Origin: Citrus sinensis
Taxonomy: Eukaryota; Streptophyta; Magnoliopsida; Sapindales; Rutaceae
Direction: 5' to 3'
DNA length: 64,000 nucleotides
NCBI RefSeq assembly: GCF_022201045.2
Contig: NC_068556.1
Span: 1,714,001-1,778,000, forward strand
This document shows, in pieces, positions 34,246 through 46,612 of the stretch. How positions within the stretch are numbered: position 1 is the first letter of the stretch; each line of letters opens with the position of its first letter. Both the position numbers and the translations under genes were made by a program. The notes below the pieces were generated by a model. The model made no database searches, had not been told where the DNA came from, and saw nothing but the letters and a program-made list of their open reading frames with translations.

Positions 34246-34319
<74 letters not shown>
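34071..34319. repeat. Fold-back element between TA and TC/TA microsatellites
   Basis: (TA)11 at 34071-34092, then inverted arms at about 34112-34163 and 34185-34240 (TTTTAAAGT-C-GG and AAACC-C-CGG/CCG-GGTTT phrases), then (TC)16 at 34249-34280 and (TA)19 at 34281-34319. The TC/TA tract is read by chance as Leu-Ser and Ile-Tyr repeats in an ORF at 34190-34375, which is not a gene. Confidence 0.7.
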
Positions 34320-34324
<5 letters not shown>

Positions 34325-35056
34325 TTGTTCCTTGGGTTTCATTTATTGAAACAAAATCCAAGAATAAATTTGTGAAAGTATCTTTTTGGACAAAAATAAA
34401 AAAGTTTTGAAAATATTCATAAAAAAAATGTCAAGAAAAACCAGCGGTTCCCAAAAGATTGGGTAATAACAAAGTGATAAAGGATTTTACTGATACAAAT
34501 AGAGAAATTATATAATTCTTCATGAAAATGTAAATAAGTAGGGATCCCGATGTTATTATCCCAAAAATAATCAAGGGGTAAATTTTTGAAAATCCATTAA
34601 AAAGGGAAAGGGCCTCGTGTTAGTTACTCAACCCGTCAACCGTCCGTAAATACCTGATATTTCCACTAAAACCGTATAACCGTATAACATATCGATTAAT
34701 TATACATTACACACCCCACGACCGTATATTTTCCCTCTGTGTGTCTGCATGTCTTTTTCTGCGCGAGAGTGACCTGTAGAATTGGATTTGAAAGCCGCTG
34801 GTATAAAACAGAGCCTTCAAGCTACTACTCTATTTATTATTCTATAGCCATTTTAACCAAAAACAGAAAAAATTTTAAAATCCGAATTTTGAATCCGAAG
34901 AAGATCGGTTCGGATCCGCCGATTTGTGAAATCTTGTTTCATTTTTTCATCCTGTAGATCTTTTAAACAAATTTGCCTCATTATTGTTATTTTTCATTGT
35001 TATTGTTGTTTTAGCAGAGATAATGGAGCTTTGATTGCTGCTGCGCGGTTTTCGAG

Positions 35057-35787
35057 GTAAAGCTTTGAAACTCTCGTTTGGTTGCTGTGAGAGTTGAGGG
35101 AAAAATATGACACAGAACGGAGTCGTTTTGGGTCTTTTGTTAGGAATTGGGTGGCATGTTTGTTCCGGTTTGAGTAGATCAATGTGAAACGACTGAGTTT
35201 GTGTTCGTTTTGATTGATATTGAGATCTTTTCATTCTCTGATTATTTCTTTGTTTTGATATTCAATTTGTGTTTCAACTTGTTCCTTTTGTTTATACATC
35301 GCTCTGATTTGGTTCTATTTGTTTTAGTTTTTAAAATTTAACTTGCTGCGACTGATTTATTATAAGAAAATTCTTTTTTTTTTCCCTTCAAAAAAAGGTT
35401 ATGAATGCTGCGTTTATTACTTGGAAATTATAGAGACTGCAAATGAAAAAGGAAAAAAAAATGGTGGCTTGTTTATTAATGGTGTTCGGGGATTAGGTTT
35501 TTATTTAAAATGGCCAATTGTTTCAGTGATTAAACATTTGCCATCTCCCATTTCTTTTCTTTTTTATTATTAAATTTAACTGAGAAAATGTGTTCTGCAA
35601 ATCAGTTTGATTCTCATATATGTTCTTTGAGATTATATGTTCTTACATAGCTGTGGAGATAGACAAATTAGATAAATGTTTTCTGCGTTAATGTTACACT
35701 ATCTTGTTTGCTCGAATTTTTAATGAGTTTTGTTTTTGCCTAGGATACGTAACTATCATTGCGTCTGAATTTTCTTCTTGTTTGCAG
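35057..35787 (+). other. Probable 5' UTR intron of the WVD2-like gene
   Basis: Donor TTCGAG|GTAAAG at 35057 and acceptor TTTGCAG at 35781-35787, six bases before the ATG. The sequence is T-rich as expected for a plant intron. The leader exon upstream (about 34760-35056) contains pyrimidine-rich sequence. Minus-strand ORFs at 34947-35234 are antisense shadows of this leader. Confidence 0.55.
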
Positions 35788-35793
35788 TGTGTG

Positions 35794-38427
35794 ATGGATT
35801 CTGATGATCTTAAAGTGGCTGAGGGAGATGAGGTGGCCCTTCAAAATGGTGCCCATAAACAACTTGTTGCCTCTGGAGAAGATGGGGTTATTGCAGATGA
35901 TGTGAACCAGACAATTACTGAGACTGCAAGGCCAAATGGAGATTCAGAAACTGTTGATAAGTTGGATGAGAGTGGAACCACCGGGGAGGTCATGGAGGGA
36001 GAAAGTGATAATGTGGAAAGCAATGGCTTGGTTGTGGCTAAGGTATAAGCTTTTCAAGCTTTTTAATTTCTTTGAATCTAAACTTTTGTTTTATCTGTGA
36101 TCTTGTTGTTGTGTGCCCCTCACAGACTGGGAAAGGCAAGGCTGCTGATACTTCAAAGCAATCCATACCACTAAAGGGTCATGGCAAGAGCAAGAGCGAG
36201 AAGCCCTTAAACCCCAAAAACGTTTCATCAACTGGCGTGAAGAAAAGCAAAGATGGTAAAAATGATGACGGAACATCGACTATTTCAAATGGTTCCGTTG
36301 GTTTGAATTCACATTCCAAACAATCTTTTAAAAGCATGACTTTCAATGAGAGACAGGCCCAGTTCTCTAAGGTGAAGTTTGATTCAACCTTTTTGCACTG
36401 CTTTTGCATGGAATATGATGACTTTAGGATACTACAGCTCATTTTTTCAGGTTTTGATTGCATCTGTGTTTCCTGATCATTGTTTGTGTTTCTGTGTTTG
36501 ATACAGCAATCTGGAAAGTCTGATACACCATCATCTGAAGGCCTTGCGTATGTACTTCATGCACTGTTTTTCTATTTTCATTTAATTGCACTTTCTATTT
36601 CTTCACCATGCCGCTGTATGTCTGTATACAATTCTTACAACTGCAATACATTTCATTGAATTTGCAAGGGTACTGATATAAAAATCTTTATTGTTGCCCT
36701 TTGAATTTGATTACTGATTTCTTTGTTTGTTTTTTTTTGCCTTAAAATAAGGGGTGTTGATGACATCATTTTCCTCCAGCTATTTGTGAACTTTTATTTT
36801 GTGGATTCAGGGAGAAGACTAAATCAAAACCTTTGAAGAAAGGACCCCCTGAAAAAGCTGGAAAGGATTTAGAGTATCCTTTTCTGTTTTGAATAATTTC
36901 TTGTTCTCTTCCTTATGGGGTCGAAAAGGGGTGTTATTTTGGTTTTATTAAGTTCATTTTGTCCTTTGTTTCTGTTTGTTAATTGACACTTGTATGTTTT
37001 TCCTTAAGTTTTTAATAGTTACAAATCAGACGATGCCAAGCCTCGCAGGGTCGGTGCACTTCCAAATTATGGCTTCAGTTTTCGGTGTGATGAACGTGCT
37101 GAGAAAAGAAGAGAGGTTAGTTTTGTACTTGCACCTTGTGGAGCTTATACATTGTCCACTCCTCCATTTGTAATCAATGTCATTGTTTACTTCAATGTGT
37201 GCAGTTTTACTCTAAACTTGAAGAAAAGATTCATGCCAAGGAGGTAGAAAAAAGTACCTTGCAAGCCAAATCTAAGGTGGTATTTTATATCAGTGATCTT
37301 CTGTAATTTGTACTTGTTGAAATCTCTCTTTGCTATAAAGTGGGTGAGAGGGGAGACCATGGATTAAATCCTGCTTGGTTAAGGGACTACCTTCTCCCAT
37401 ATCATTGATAATGACAAGTATCTGCATGCTCTTGTAGGAAACTCAAGAAGCAGAGATTAAAATGCTCAGGAAGAGTTTAAACTTTAAAGCGACTCCAATG
37501 CCGACCTTCTATCAAGAGCCTCCACCTCCTAAGGTGGAACTAAAGAAAGTAAGTTGATTTTTCTGTCACAATTTCCATCAAATCAAAAATTATTTTCTTC
37601 CCTGCAAATTGGCTCATATGTCAAAGACTTTCCACCCTCAGGTACTTTGATATCTTCAAGTTGAGATCTCTTCACATGCTGATGAACTCTGTGTGCTTCA
37701 ACTATCTCTAATTGTTTTCAACCTCATAAATGAAGTTTACTTAGGTTCATTCATTTGGTTTAATTTTCAATTTGTAGTTACATTTTTATGGGTCCTTGAT
37801 TGTTTGTATCTAGTAATTACAGTGCAAATGAGTTAATTGTTATTGCTTTTTCCTTCCAGTTATCCTTTTGACTTTTTTAGTCTGCAAGGCAGCATTGATC
37901 TGTTACTGAACTGGTAATGTGGTAGTGTATCCAATAAGATTACACAACCGTGATGCTTTTTCTTAATCTATATTATTTTGGTGTAGATTCCCACAACAAG
38001 AGCCAAATCTCCTAAGCTTGGTAGAAGGAAGAGCTCTACTCCTGCAGACTCTGTAGAAGACAGTACCAGCTGTCGACCAGGTAGGCTGAGTCTGGACGCA
38101 AAAGGTCCTCCGAGTAACTCTGCCAGAGGAATTTCTCCTGTTCACCCAAAGAAACCACAGCGGAAGTCCCTTCCTAAACTGCCTTCTGAAAAGGCTACCA
38201 TATTGAATTCCATGAAGGAGGAAAATACCACTTCATCAAAAGCACCTAATGAGGAAAATACCACCTCATCGAATGCAACAAAGGAAGTTGCATCTCCTAC
38301 AGAAGAGCAGGAGCAGATTCCTACAGCTGAGCCAGAAGAAACCCAGTTTCATAAGGATGAGGGACTGGTGGCTGAAGAGCAAGCTCAGCCTATCCTTGTA
38401 CAAGAACCCATAGCGTTGGAGAATTAA
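35794..38427 (+). CDS. WVD2-like protein, TPX2 C-terminal family (microtubule-associated)
   Basis: Eight coding exons: 35794-36042, 36126-36371, 36507-36547, 36811-36873, 37019-37115, 37205-37276, 37438-37548 and 37987-38427; 439 residues. The GT-AG borders and phases agree; the 36873/37019 junction is the least certain. The N-terminus is acidic, the middle Lys/Ser-rich. The family core is [20 protein letters not shown], then [20 protein letters not shown], with the KLEEK signature, then [19 protein letters not shown] and [18 protein letters not shown]. This coiled, basic segment binds microtubules in WVD2/WDL proteins, which help set cortical microtubule orientation and organ twisting. The C-terminal tail has EENTTSS twice and is rich in Glu, Pro and Gln. 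The start MDSDD is the first ATG after the leader intron. Which WDL paralogue it is cannot be told from the sequence alone. Confidence 0.9.
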
Positions 38428-39294
38428 GTTAAGAAGCAGTTGGAAGTTTGGAATTGGATGCATATACAAAGCTGTCGGCTTCTTTCTTCGTAAATAAGAA
38501 AGGTTTGAGACAGAAATTATTTGATGATGAAGGCGTGAAAGATTCTGCATACTGGGTTGTGATCAAGTCTTTGTCCATAGTCAGCAGCATTGGTTGTTTG
38601 TTTGCTTGCTTGCTTTCCCAGCTTGCTGGTATTATCACTAGGATTCCGCATTCATATTTGGAGCCCTGTATGTTATAATTTGGCAAGTTATCGTAATTTA
38701 TGTTGCTTAAGCATGCTGTAGTTACTGGCTTCTTTTTAGAATATTTTCAAAAATTTTGGGTTAAGTCCGGATGATCGAAAAGTATTGTCTGCTTAAAGGC
38801 GTTTCTGTTTGAACAAGTGTAATTGTCAATTAAGGCTGATTTTTGTGTTGTGGACTTTGTTTCGAGTCACTTTGCATATTCGATTTCCAAGGATTTTAGA
38901 TGTCATTGACGTTCGATTACCGTCGAAGATACAAACTCTTATTGAAACTCTCTATCCATGCATACGACATAGATAATAGATGTCTAGATGAGATTGGAAG
39001 TCAAGGATATCTACAACAGCTAAATGAAGAATGAGAGCTGAATTATTCGTTGGGGGGACCATATGAAAAGAAAAGCCAAGAGAATAGTGTAAAAGACATC
39101 ACCAAGACAAACAAGAAAAACAAGACAAGCATATAGTACGACCAGGGCGTAGATTATTCTATTTTTTTCCTGTGACTAAAGTTTCCCAGGTTCCACTCGC
39201 TAGATATTTTCCTTTACTTAGCCATCGTCAAAGTTACTACTTATCAAACTATTCACAACGAAATCAGAGCCGCAATCAGAAAAGTGAGCTTCAT
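38428..39294. other. 3' UTR of the WVD2-like gene and intergenic space
   Basis: About 38428-38860 is likely 3' UTR. The rest up to the stop codon of the convergent TPR-like gene has no gene. Confidence 0.45.
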
Positions 39295-40340
39295 TCAATA
39301 AGCTGCTGTCAGTGGAGGCAAAATATTGGGCTGTGATGCGCATGTTTCTTGATCATCACCATCATCATCATCTTCTTCTTCTCCAGCATCCCAAAGAAAT
39401 CGAGCATACGAGGCAAGAACGTGGCTGTAAACACAAGATAAGTAGATAACAAATCCATTTTGAGGGGGAAAAAAATAAAACAAAAATGAACTAAATGATC
39501 CAAATATTACCAGTCATCAGGAGCAGAGTGAACTGCTCGATCAAAATAACTCTTGGCACGTGGAGCATCCTTATGATTAATCCAAATCAAATCCCCGTAC
39601 ATGGACAGCACATTCCCATCACCCGGCTTTGCCAAAATTGCTCTCCCACAATACTCTTCAGCTTTCACAAAATCTCCTCGTATCTGAACTCAAAGACCAA
39701 AATCAAAATATAAATTCAACAAAAATAAGGGCGTTGATTGAAATTTAGTTCATTGTGTATGTAAATATATGTTAGGCCCCACGAGTTTTTATAGTTTTTG
39801 TAATATGGTCTGCAAAAGTCTGTAGTTTGCAAGTTCCAATACCTCTTTCAAGAACTTGGCATAATTGGCAAGAACGAGAGCATCTTCAGGATAGGCTTTG
39901 ATCATTTCCTGATAATATACATCCATGCTCTCGCTTTCTTTACCAGAATCTCCATCACCGCCACCGCCGAGAAATCCGCCATTTCCGCGGGCGCCACCGC
40001 CACAGCCATGATCCAACAGCAACCCACCAGACAAACGCGGTGTCGTTTCGTTATAAGTAGAAAATTCTCCTTGTCCATCTTCTCCTCCTCCTCCTTCTTC
40101 TTCTTCTACAAGCAAATCACGTGGAATCAACGGATTGTTGAATAAAGTTTTGGTCTTTGTTATGTGAAGCTGCTGAAGATCGCCATCTGATAACGTTCGT
40201 GGGATTCTCTTGATGGATGATGATGAAAATGACATGGATATGGATCTGGGTGTATGGATCCGCATGCCCAGATCGGGTTCCGGCGATGACCGGAAGCTGC
40301 ATGATCTCAAGATAGGTGAAGAAGCGCTTCTTAAAAGCAT
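39295..40340 (-). CDS. TPR-like superfamily protein
   Basis: Three minus-strand exons: 40340-39843, 39683-39511 and 39424-39295; 266 residues, phases 0 and 2. The N-terminal 130 residues are Ser/Arg-rich then Gly/Glu-rich and probably disordered. From about residue 138 come TPR-like helix pairs: [61 protein letters not shown] and [20 protein letters not shown], then [14 protein letters not shown]. This matches the small plant TPR-like proteins with a Ser-rich N-terminus, whose function is largely unknown. An acidic stretch [10 protein letters not shown] near the C-terminus is encoded by a (CAT/CTT)n microsatellite at about 39357-39383. The start codon lies in a sequence that reads [16 protein letters not shown], typical of the family. 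Confidence 0.85.
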
Positions 40341-42254
40341 TTTTCCTTTTATTTTATCTGCTTTAGTCTGGAAAGATCAAAAAGCGCTTTCAGTGATTGA
40401 GAGAGAAATATAGAAACTGCATGTTGAGCTGAATTGCTGATGCTGTAAGGAAGGCTTTTTCAGGCTTGATGTATTTGGATGGATATAAAGTTAAAAGGGC
40501 AGATGTGAGGTCAGCCGTTTGATTGAAATCGTGCGGTGGACTCCAAGGGTACAGTCCTTGCACGTGATTGATTTATTATTGTAACGCGACTTTGTGTGGG
40601 GCCCCTTTTTGTAAACTCTGGCATGAGTTGACTTTTATTTTAATTGGACCATCCAGCAACTAAAATGAAATCACCTTGATATTTCTTAACCCATGGGACT
40701 GAGGGTGCATTTCACATATTATTTTTCTTTTGCGACTCAAAAGTATATTTAAAAATTAATTTTGGTAATTGTTAATTTTTTAAGAAGTTATTTTTAGTAA
40801 AACCATCTTACCTGACAGTAGATTTTAAAAAGTAATAAAATAATTTTTTAAAATTTAATTTTGAGAATTAATTTTATACTTAAATAAGTTCATTTATGTA
40901 TCTTTGTATGTATTATAAAATTCAAAATTAAAGAGGAAACAAAATCATTAATCTTAAAGAAATTATTATTATTAGCAATTATATTGAGCAAAAAATTAAA
41001 AAATAAAATAAAATATTTATTTTAGTTATCAGTAATTATATTACACAATAAAAAAGTTATTATATATATATATATATATTTATTTATACATGTATAAATA
41101 AATTTTATTTAACATTATGTGAAATTCAATCATTTATATTTTTGTAGTAGTTTAACAGTAAGATCTACTAAATACATATGACAGTTTTTAAAACTTATAG
41201 CACTTTTAAAAAAAATTTATCAAATAATAATTGATTCTCTTCACAACTAATTATTTATACAGTATAATTAACAACTATTTTAAAAGTAACAACATTACCA
41301 AATTGGCCCCAAACTGTTTTAACATTTATTTGTTCCTATTTATGTATTTGTGTTTTGTATTTGATTTCTTTTGAACTACTATATAAGTAATTTCATTGTT
41401 TCAAAAATAATTTCACAACTCACTTTTTTTTTATAGAAATAATTTTAAAAATAAATATTTTAAAAATAAATATTTTAAAAATTAATAATATAAAATATTT
41501 ATTTTAATCATAATTATTATATTACACATCAAAAAATATTTTATATACACATTTATAAATATGTAAATAATAGATTTAGACCCAGTTCATTTAACCAAAC
41601 CAATCATGAAAATGACATGTCCAAACATTTTTAAGATGCAAACCATTGATTGTTTGTATAAAGGGCTATGCCGACCGCACTGTAAGTGTAGGGCATCGTC
41701 CCATAGATTGAACATGACTAGAGACTTATCTGATCTTGAATGTACCATAAAAATTTATACTGTTAATTGTTCGTATATTAAGAAAAATGCGAATGTCTGT
41801 ACATAAAAATCTCTAATTATGTCGGTCCATACAAATTTATGAAAAAGTTGGAACTATCACGTTGTTGCTTCTAATAATCATTTTAAAGAGTTGTGTTGAT
41901 TGTTTGCATTTTAAGGAAATACAAGCATGTACGTGCACATGACAATTATGACCATCTAGATTTATGACCACCTCGCTTCTGATAGTTATCCTTAGGCTTC
42001 ACGTAAATCGTGATGCATCCACGAAATTCAAAGATCAGAGTTTATATAAATGAGGAAAAAATAACGTGATTCTTGAGTCAAAATGAAAAGATTTTCTTAA
42101 ATTTAGTAAACGCTTACCCAAGCTCGACCAATTTCTTTGTTTTTGCAGTAATACATCTGTTCAAATCACTGCGTCGTTTATTTTATCAATTGATTCACGC
42201 AGTTATATAACATATAAATGGGCAATCAATTTTAATCACGTAACATAATTTTAA
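40341..42254. other. Leader and promoter of the TPR-like gene, then AT-rich desert
   Basis: CACGTGATT near 40560 and GGGCCCC near 40600 suggest regulatory sequence for the TPR-like gene. From 40720 to 41580 the sequence is strongly AT-rich with runs of AAATATTTTA and a (TA)10 tract at 41060-41079, and its edges (GAGGGTGCATTTC and, inverted, GTTTGGGGCC) hint at a MITE. No gene is seen. Confidence 0.4.
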
Positions 42255-42448
42255 AAACCACTAAGATTTAACCCAATGACTAGAGCCACTCACTTACGAG
42301 TGTGAGAAAAATAGTTCGAGCCCCCCACAAATATTCTGTAGGGGTTTGAGGAATGCAAGAGTTTGACGTCTCTCGAAGATTTGATGTAAACTGATCCCAA
42401 TAAATGTATGATTGTAAATATCATGATGAATAATAGTGTCTAAAAAAG
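42255..42448 (+). mobile_element. tRNA-derived SINE, copy 3
   Basis: A-box-like AACCCAATGACTAGAGCC at about 42269 and B box AGTTCGAGCCCC at about 42313 sit about 45 bases apart. The body contains GACGTCTCTCGAAGATTTGATG, CTGATCCCAATAAATG and ATCATGATGAATAATAGTGTCT, and ends with an A-rich tail. It has the best-preserved promoter boxes of the three copies but a shortened body. Confidence 0.7.
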
Positions 42449-43979
42449 ACATAATTTTAAAAAACTTATTTAAGATTGTTAAAGTTATGACTGTACGGGA
42501 TAGCATGCGTAACAATGAGCTCACTCTCGTCTACTGTAAAAAGTCCACAGAATTTTAGGATAAAACAAACAAATGTTTAAACATATTACGCAATCAAAAT
42601 CAGACCCAAAACAGCCACCCGGCCGTTCTCTTCATCTTTTTAGGAAATTCGCAAGTCGCACCTCAGCGAGAGTGAAGCCAGCCTCATTGCGGCGTTCACT
42701 GCTCGATGCGGCTGCTTATACAAAACACTATTTGTGTCTTTATCGTTTTATTATTTTGGTCAAAAATTGTGATCAAAAGTCCAAAATGCCGTTATCTTTT
42801 CTTTTCCTTCCGCGTCTTTTTATCCTTTTTGGTGAAAGAATTAGCACTAATGAGTAATGATCGATGGCTACAAAAGCGCGCAGGAAAAAAAAAAAAAAGG
42901 GGTTCAATGAATTACAGCTAGCAAGTAGCAACAAAATTATGTTTTAAAAAATAGAGTCCAGCTTGCATGAACTGATTGGTGGAATAGTTGCTGTATGTGC
43001 ACGATGTTAATTAATTGACAATTTGCGAACCCACTTCGAAGCTTTTGTTTGTTCATTCAGAAGGGTTTCCGGATCAACTAAAGCATATGATAATAATATC
43101 TAGTAAGATTCCCTTATCGACTCTCAAATAACCAGCAGCACTTTAATCGTTTTAGGCACTCAAAACAGTCCGCCAAATGGTAAAAACTCTCTCTCCTATT
43201 ATGGTCTTCGGAGGCAATGAGTTATTGAGTATCCATGGGGAACTCGGTGATCTTACCTCACATATACTGGGCCTGGTAGTGGGCCATGTGGCTGATGCCT
43301 TGGAATCCTCTCATGGGGTGACTCCTCAAAAACCCCCTCTCAGAAATGTGAGTAGGAAAATATCTATATTAAACAATAAATATTAGTAAAAATAGATATG
43401 TTTCTCTAAAACAAACGTAATGGTAGAGATCTTTACTGTTGCCGTAAATTTTCGAGTTATACTTAGTAAATTTACAAGCTGTACAATAAGTACTGTACGA
43501 ATTCTGATACCTAGAAGATCCCAAGTCGTATAATATCAGTAGATTGTAAGAATTTCCAAACATTACACCTGATTTGTTGATCCGAAAGTTTTCAAATTTT
43601 GGTGCACCATCCCATACTTCATCATATATTTCTATGCTGCTGCCTCCACATGCTTGATGTTACATCACTTTATTAGACAAAGAAGTCAATAATCAGCGAG
43701 CCAGGATAAGGCCCTGTTGGCCAATTTGGCATTAAGTTGAAGTTGCATTTCTTTATTTGTGCCTAATCAAGCCAAATAATATGTGCTTACAGTAGTGATA
43801 CATCAGATGAAAAAAACCTCTTTGGATGCCAATACACATGCACACATACATAATCAAGCCAGAGCGGAGATACAAAAACATACTGCAGCTCTAAATAAGA
43901 CAGCAAGAGCTAGCCTAACCATACATACAATAATATATGATCATCATTCATGGTGAATTACATGTATACACTAATGGCT
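42449..43979. other. Intergenic
   Basis: No supported gene. An ORF at 43177-43386 (MVKTLSPIMVFGGNELL and on) sits in slightly less AT-rich sequence but matches nothing I recognise. The last 200 bases are probably the 3' UTR of the EPFL gene. Confidence 0.35.
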
Positions 43980-44362
43980 TCAAGGCTGGTAAAGCTTGTT
44001 ACCACATTTACATTTCCATGACTGAAGATAATATCCATCACCTTCACCTAGACCTTCTTCATCACGATCATGACGTGATGATGATGTCCATTGTTCATGA
44101 TGATGACGATGCTGAATAACCAGAGTAGCCGTGCATGGCTTGCAACTCAAGCACTTGTTCACACACCCTGGAGGCCTTGAACCTACCAACTTCTCTCTTC
44201 CCGTCACTCCGTAGACTGCTAAAACAATACAGTACATATTATTAGTTTAGTTGAATAACAAGATCACATATGGCGACAGCTATCGGTTATTTGCATACCA
44301 GGTTTAGAAGTGAGAGATGTGAGCAAAGATACTAGAATCACAGCAACTTTAACCACAGCCAT
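43980..44362 (-). CDS. EPIDERMAL PATTERNING FACTOR-like secreted peptide
   Basis: Two exons on the minus strand: 44362-44299 and 44218-43980, giving a 100-residue preprotein. Residues 1-20 (MAVVKVAVILVSLLTSLTSK) form a signal peptide. The mature part has the EPFL pattern: GSRPPGC, then CVNKCLSCKPC, a long loop, and WKCKCGNKLYQP at the very C-terminus. Six Cys are present in the EPF/EPFL order (C-x3-C-x2-C-x2-C ... C-x-C). From family knowledge, EPFL peptides are apoplastic ligands of ERECTA-family kinases with TMM or SERKs as partners, acting in stomatal, stem and inflorescence growth. The loop is His- and Asp-rich (HRHHHEQW, RHDRDEEG). The closest subgroup (EPFL1/2/3-like or another) cannot be settled here. 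Donor ACCTG|GTATGC and acceptor TTTTAG|CAGTC join in phase 1. Confidence 0.88.
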
Positions 44363-46012
44363 CAATGAAACAATGAAATTTTGAGGACTTGTAAGAGGAT
44401 AAAGCGAAATAAACATTTGGGATGTTATGTATATAGAATTGTTTGCAAGAGCGAGCCGATGGGTTGTTGCTAGCGAAAGAGAAGAGACATGTCTCTGCTG
44501 ACATTCTGGTCAGTAATTAAATACATTACAAGCACGATAGCTACTTTTTAAAAATTAAACGCCACCCTAAAAAATGTAAGTCAATGATATATCAAAGCAA
44601 TGTTTTTAATAATACTGAATTTGGTACACTGGGATTTTCATTTTGATAATAATACTTAACTGTCTTAAGTTACAGGAGTTATTGTTCATTATGAAAAGAA
44701 AAGCAATGGCAATTCAGTTTTGGTCACAGTAAATTGAATTGCTTTTGCCAAGTAAACTGTAAGTTATTTTTGTCTGTACCGAAAAAACTAAAAAGGAAGA
44801 TAAAAACAGAGGAGTTACCAGGGAGACGCGAGGATTTTAACCTGGATGAAAAACTTGTCTGGTAGTGGAAAAGAAGCAGAGCAGCTGTCTGGTACAGGGT
44901 ATGATGCCATGCACCAGTCAGTCTGAGCAAAAGGATCAGCCTTAGCAGGCACACTTGTAGTAGTGTTTGGAGTCTTGCACGTGACACCCCCCAATCAAAT
45001 TCCTTTGTCTCATTTGTCTTGGCTCAATTTTGTATAAATTTATACTATTGTCTAAGGAGAAATGATACGGAACCTCAACCGTACAGAAGACGTGATTGTG
45101 TAATAGTATCTCATAGGTCATGATGAAGTTATAAATTAATTAGACAATTTCATTTGAAACTGTTAATGTGGAAAAAGTCTTTTGTCGACAGTGAAAGCCC
45201 ACTCAAAGAGTTTGGCCATCAGTGAAAAAAATTACAAAATAGCTTGACCAGCTCGTCAGCAGAAGCTTGGGACCCCAATCATAAGTACATGATGCTTACT
45301 GCTATGTGAATTTTCTATTTGCATAGCCATCTCCTGGGGAGCTACAGTGTTTATCATTGTTCTTACTTCAACCAAGCCAAGCACCAAACGCAGGCCCATG
45401 TGATCGTATCTGACAAACCGAAAAAAAGAGGATTCGTTTACCAAGAATTTGAAACGGAATGAGTATATTTTGCTTTTAATTTCACGAGGATCGGAGACCT
45501 GAGAGATTCTCGAGTCTCCACGATGGCCTTGGAGATGATGCTTACGATTAAAAAATTGCTTTCCGGAAATGAATTGATGAAATCCCAAGTCTGTAATTGC
45601 CAAAGTAGGTCGACAAACAAGATACGTTTCAACTTTATTGGATGCTTCCTCCAAGAGCCGTAGATTTTCGATCATTTAGTCAACAACTAACAATAGCCCG
45701 CCATGTTTTACTTTCAACGCAACGACCTCTTTTCTTTTGAAACTTTGATCATTGATTTGATTTAAAGAAGTAACAATGTATCTGAACAAAAACTATAAAA
45801 GTTTTCACATTATCATTTTATAAATACATTAAGCGGACAAGAATAATCTTTATTTATTATAAAAAGCATTACAAGATAATAATATTACATCACAAAGGGC
45901 GAACCGATTTCATTACACAATAAAGTCATTGCAAAGAGTACAGTCCATGAATAAATGAAGCCTGCAAAACCAGGGCCTGGTGAATAAAAAACAACCCTCG
46001 GGTTGTCAAGGC
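44363..46012. other. Intergenic with unsupported ORFs
   Basis: Minus-strand ORFs at 44724-44987 and 45256-45675 (139 codons, starting MIENLRLLEEASNKVE) lie in moderately GC-rich sequence. I recognise no domain in either and see no splice partner. The second may be a gene fragment. Sequence above about 45850 belongs to the EBF 3' UTR. Confidence 0.3.
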
Positions 46013-46056
46013 AGACCATATAACTTGCTGCCAAGGCCAAGACCCCGTCGACACAA

Positions 46057-46366
46057 GGCATCAAAAATTCTGAACCGTTAAAAGCAACGACAACAAAGTG
46101 ACTCTCATGACTTTTTAATCCACCCTTTGAGAAAAACATAGACCCAACATGTGGCATCAAAAACGTGGAACACTTGGTAAACAGACTCGAAATTTGCAAA
46201 GACAAAAGCTTAGTCTCACCATAGACTATAGCTAAAACACTAGGTACGGACACCCAGTAGCACAAAACCATTAACAGCGGAGGGAATACCCTAGAAACAT
46301 AACCCAGTAGCTGTATTCTCAGGAAAATATGGCCTTAAAGTGACACCCGTAATTGGGCATCAAAAA
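46057..46366 (-). promoter_or_regulatory. EBF 3' UTR with three copies of UUUUUGAUGCC
   Basis: On the mRNA strand, TTTTTGATGCC occurs exactly at 46366-46356, 46163-46153 and 46067-46057, that is about 250 to 560 bases after the EBF stop codon. From established knowledge, 3' UTRs of Arabidopsis EBF1 and EBF2 carry poly-uridylate motifs through which EIN2 represses translation in ethylene signalling. These U-rich repeats are candidates for the same kind of element. Whether this 11-mer is itself the recognised unit is inference. Confidence 0.5.
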
Positions 46367-46612
46367 GCTGTAACAGATTTTCTTTCATTCGGAAACCTGC
46401 AAAAAAGGTAGAGGCCATATTCACCCTGGAAAAAGAAACCGAGCACTTGAAGACTGAAGACCCATAGCAGATGGACCCAAAAACTAAACAAACTGCTGCT
46501 GCTACTCACAGATGCTGACTAGAAAATTCTGAGACTTCCTGATATGTTCATCCCCATCCTTTGTATCAGTGCTACATATTATCGAATGGGGTTTTGTCGA
46601 ATGCTTTGCAGC

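Noticed and set aside
34190-34375. ORF with Leu-Ser and Ile-Tyr repeats
   Set aside because: It is a translation of the TC and TA microsatellites.
39357-39383. CAT/CTT repeat read as a CRISPR-like or regulatory array
   Set aside because: It is a trinucleotide microsatellite coding the acidic tail of the TPR-like protein.
43177-43386. 69-codon ORF starting MVKTLSPIMVFGG
   Set aside because: No domain, splice partner or promoter signal that I can defend.
45256-45675. 139-codon minus-strand ORF
   Set aside because: The length is suggestive but no family is recognised and no flanking exons join in phase; kept only as a note.
45885-46271. 128-codon minus-strand ORF downstream of EBF
   Set aside because: It lies wholly in the EBF 3' UTR, has no domain, and part of its apparent repetition (FLMP twice) comes from the repeated TTTTTGATGCC motif.
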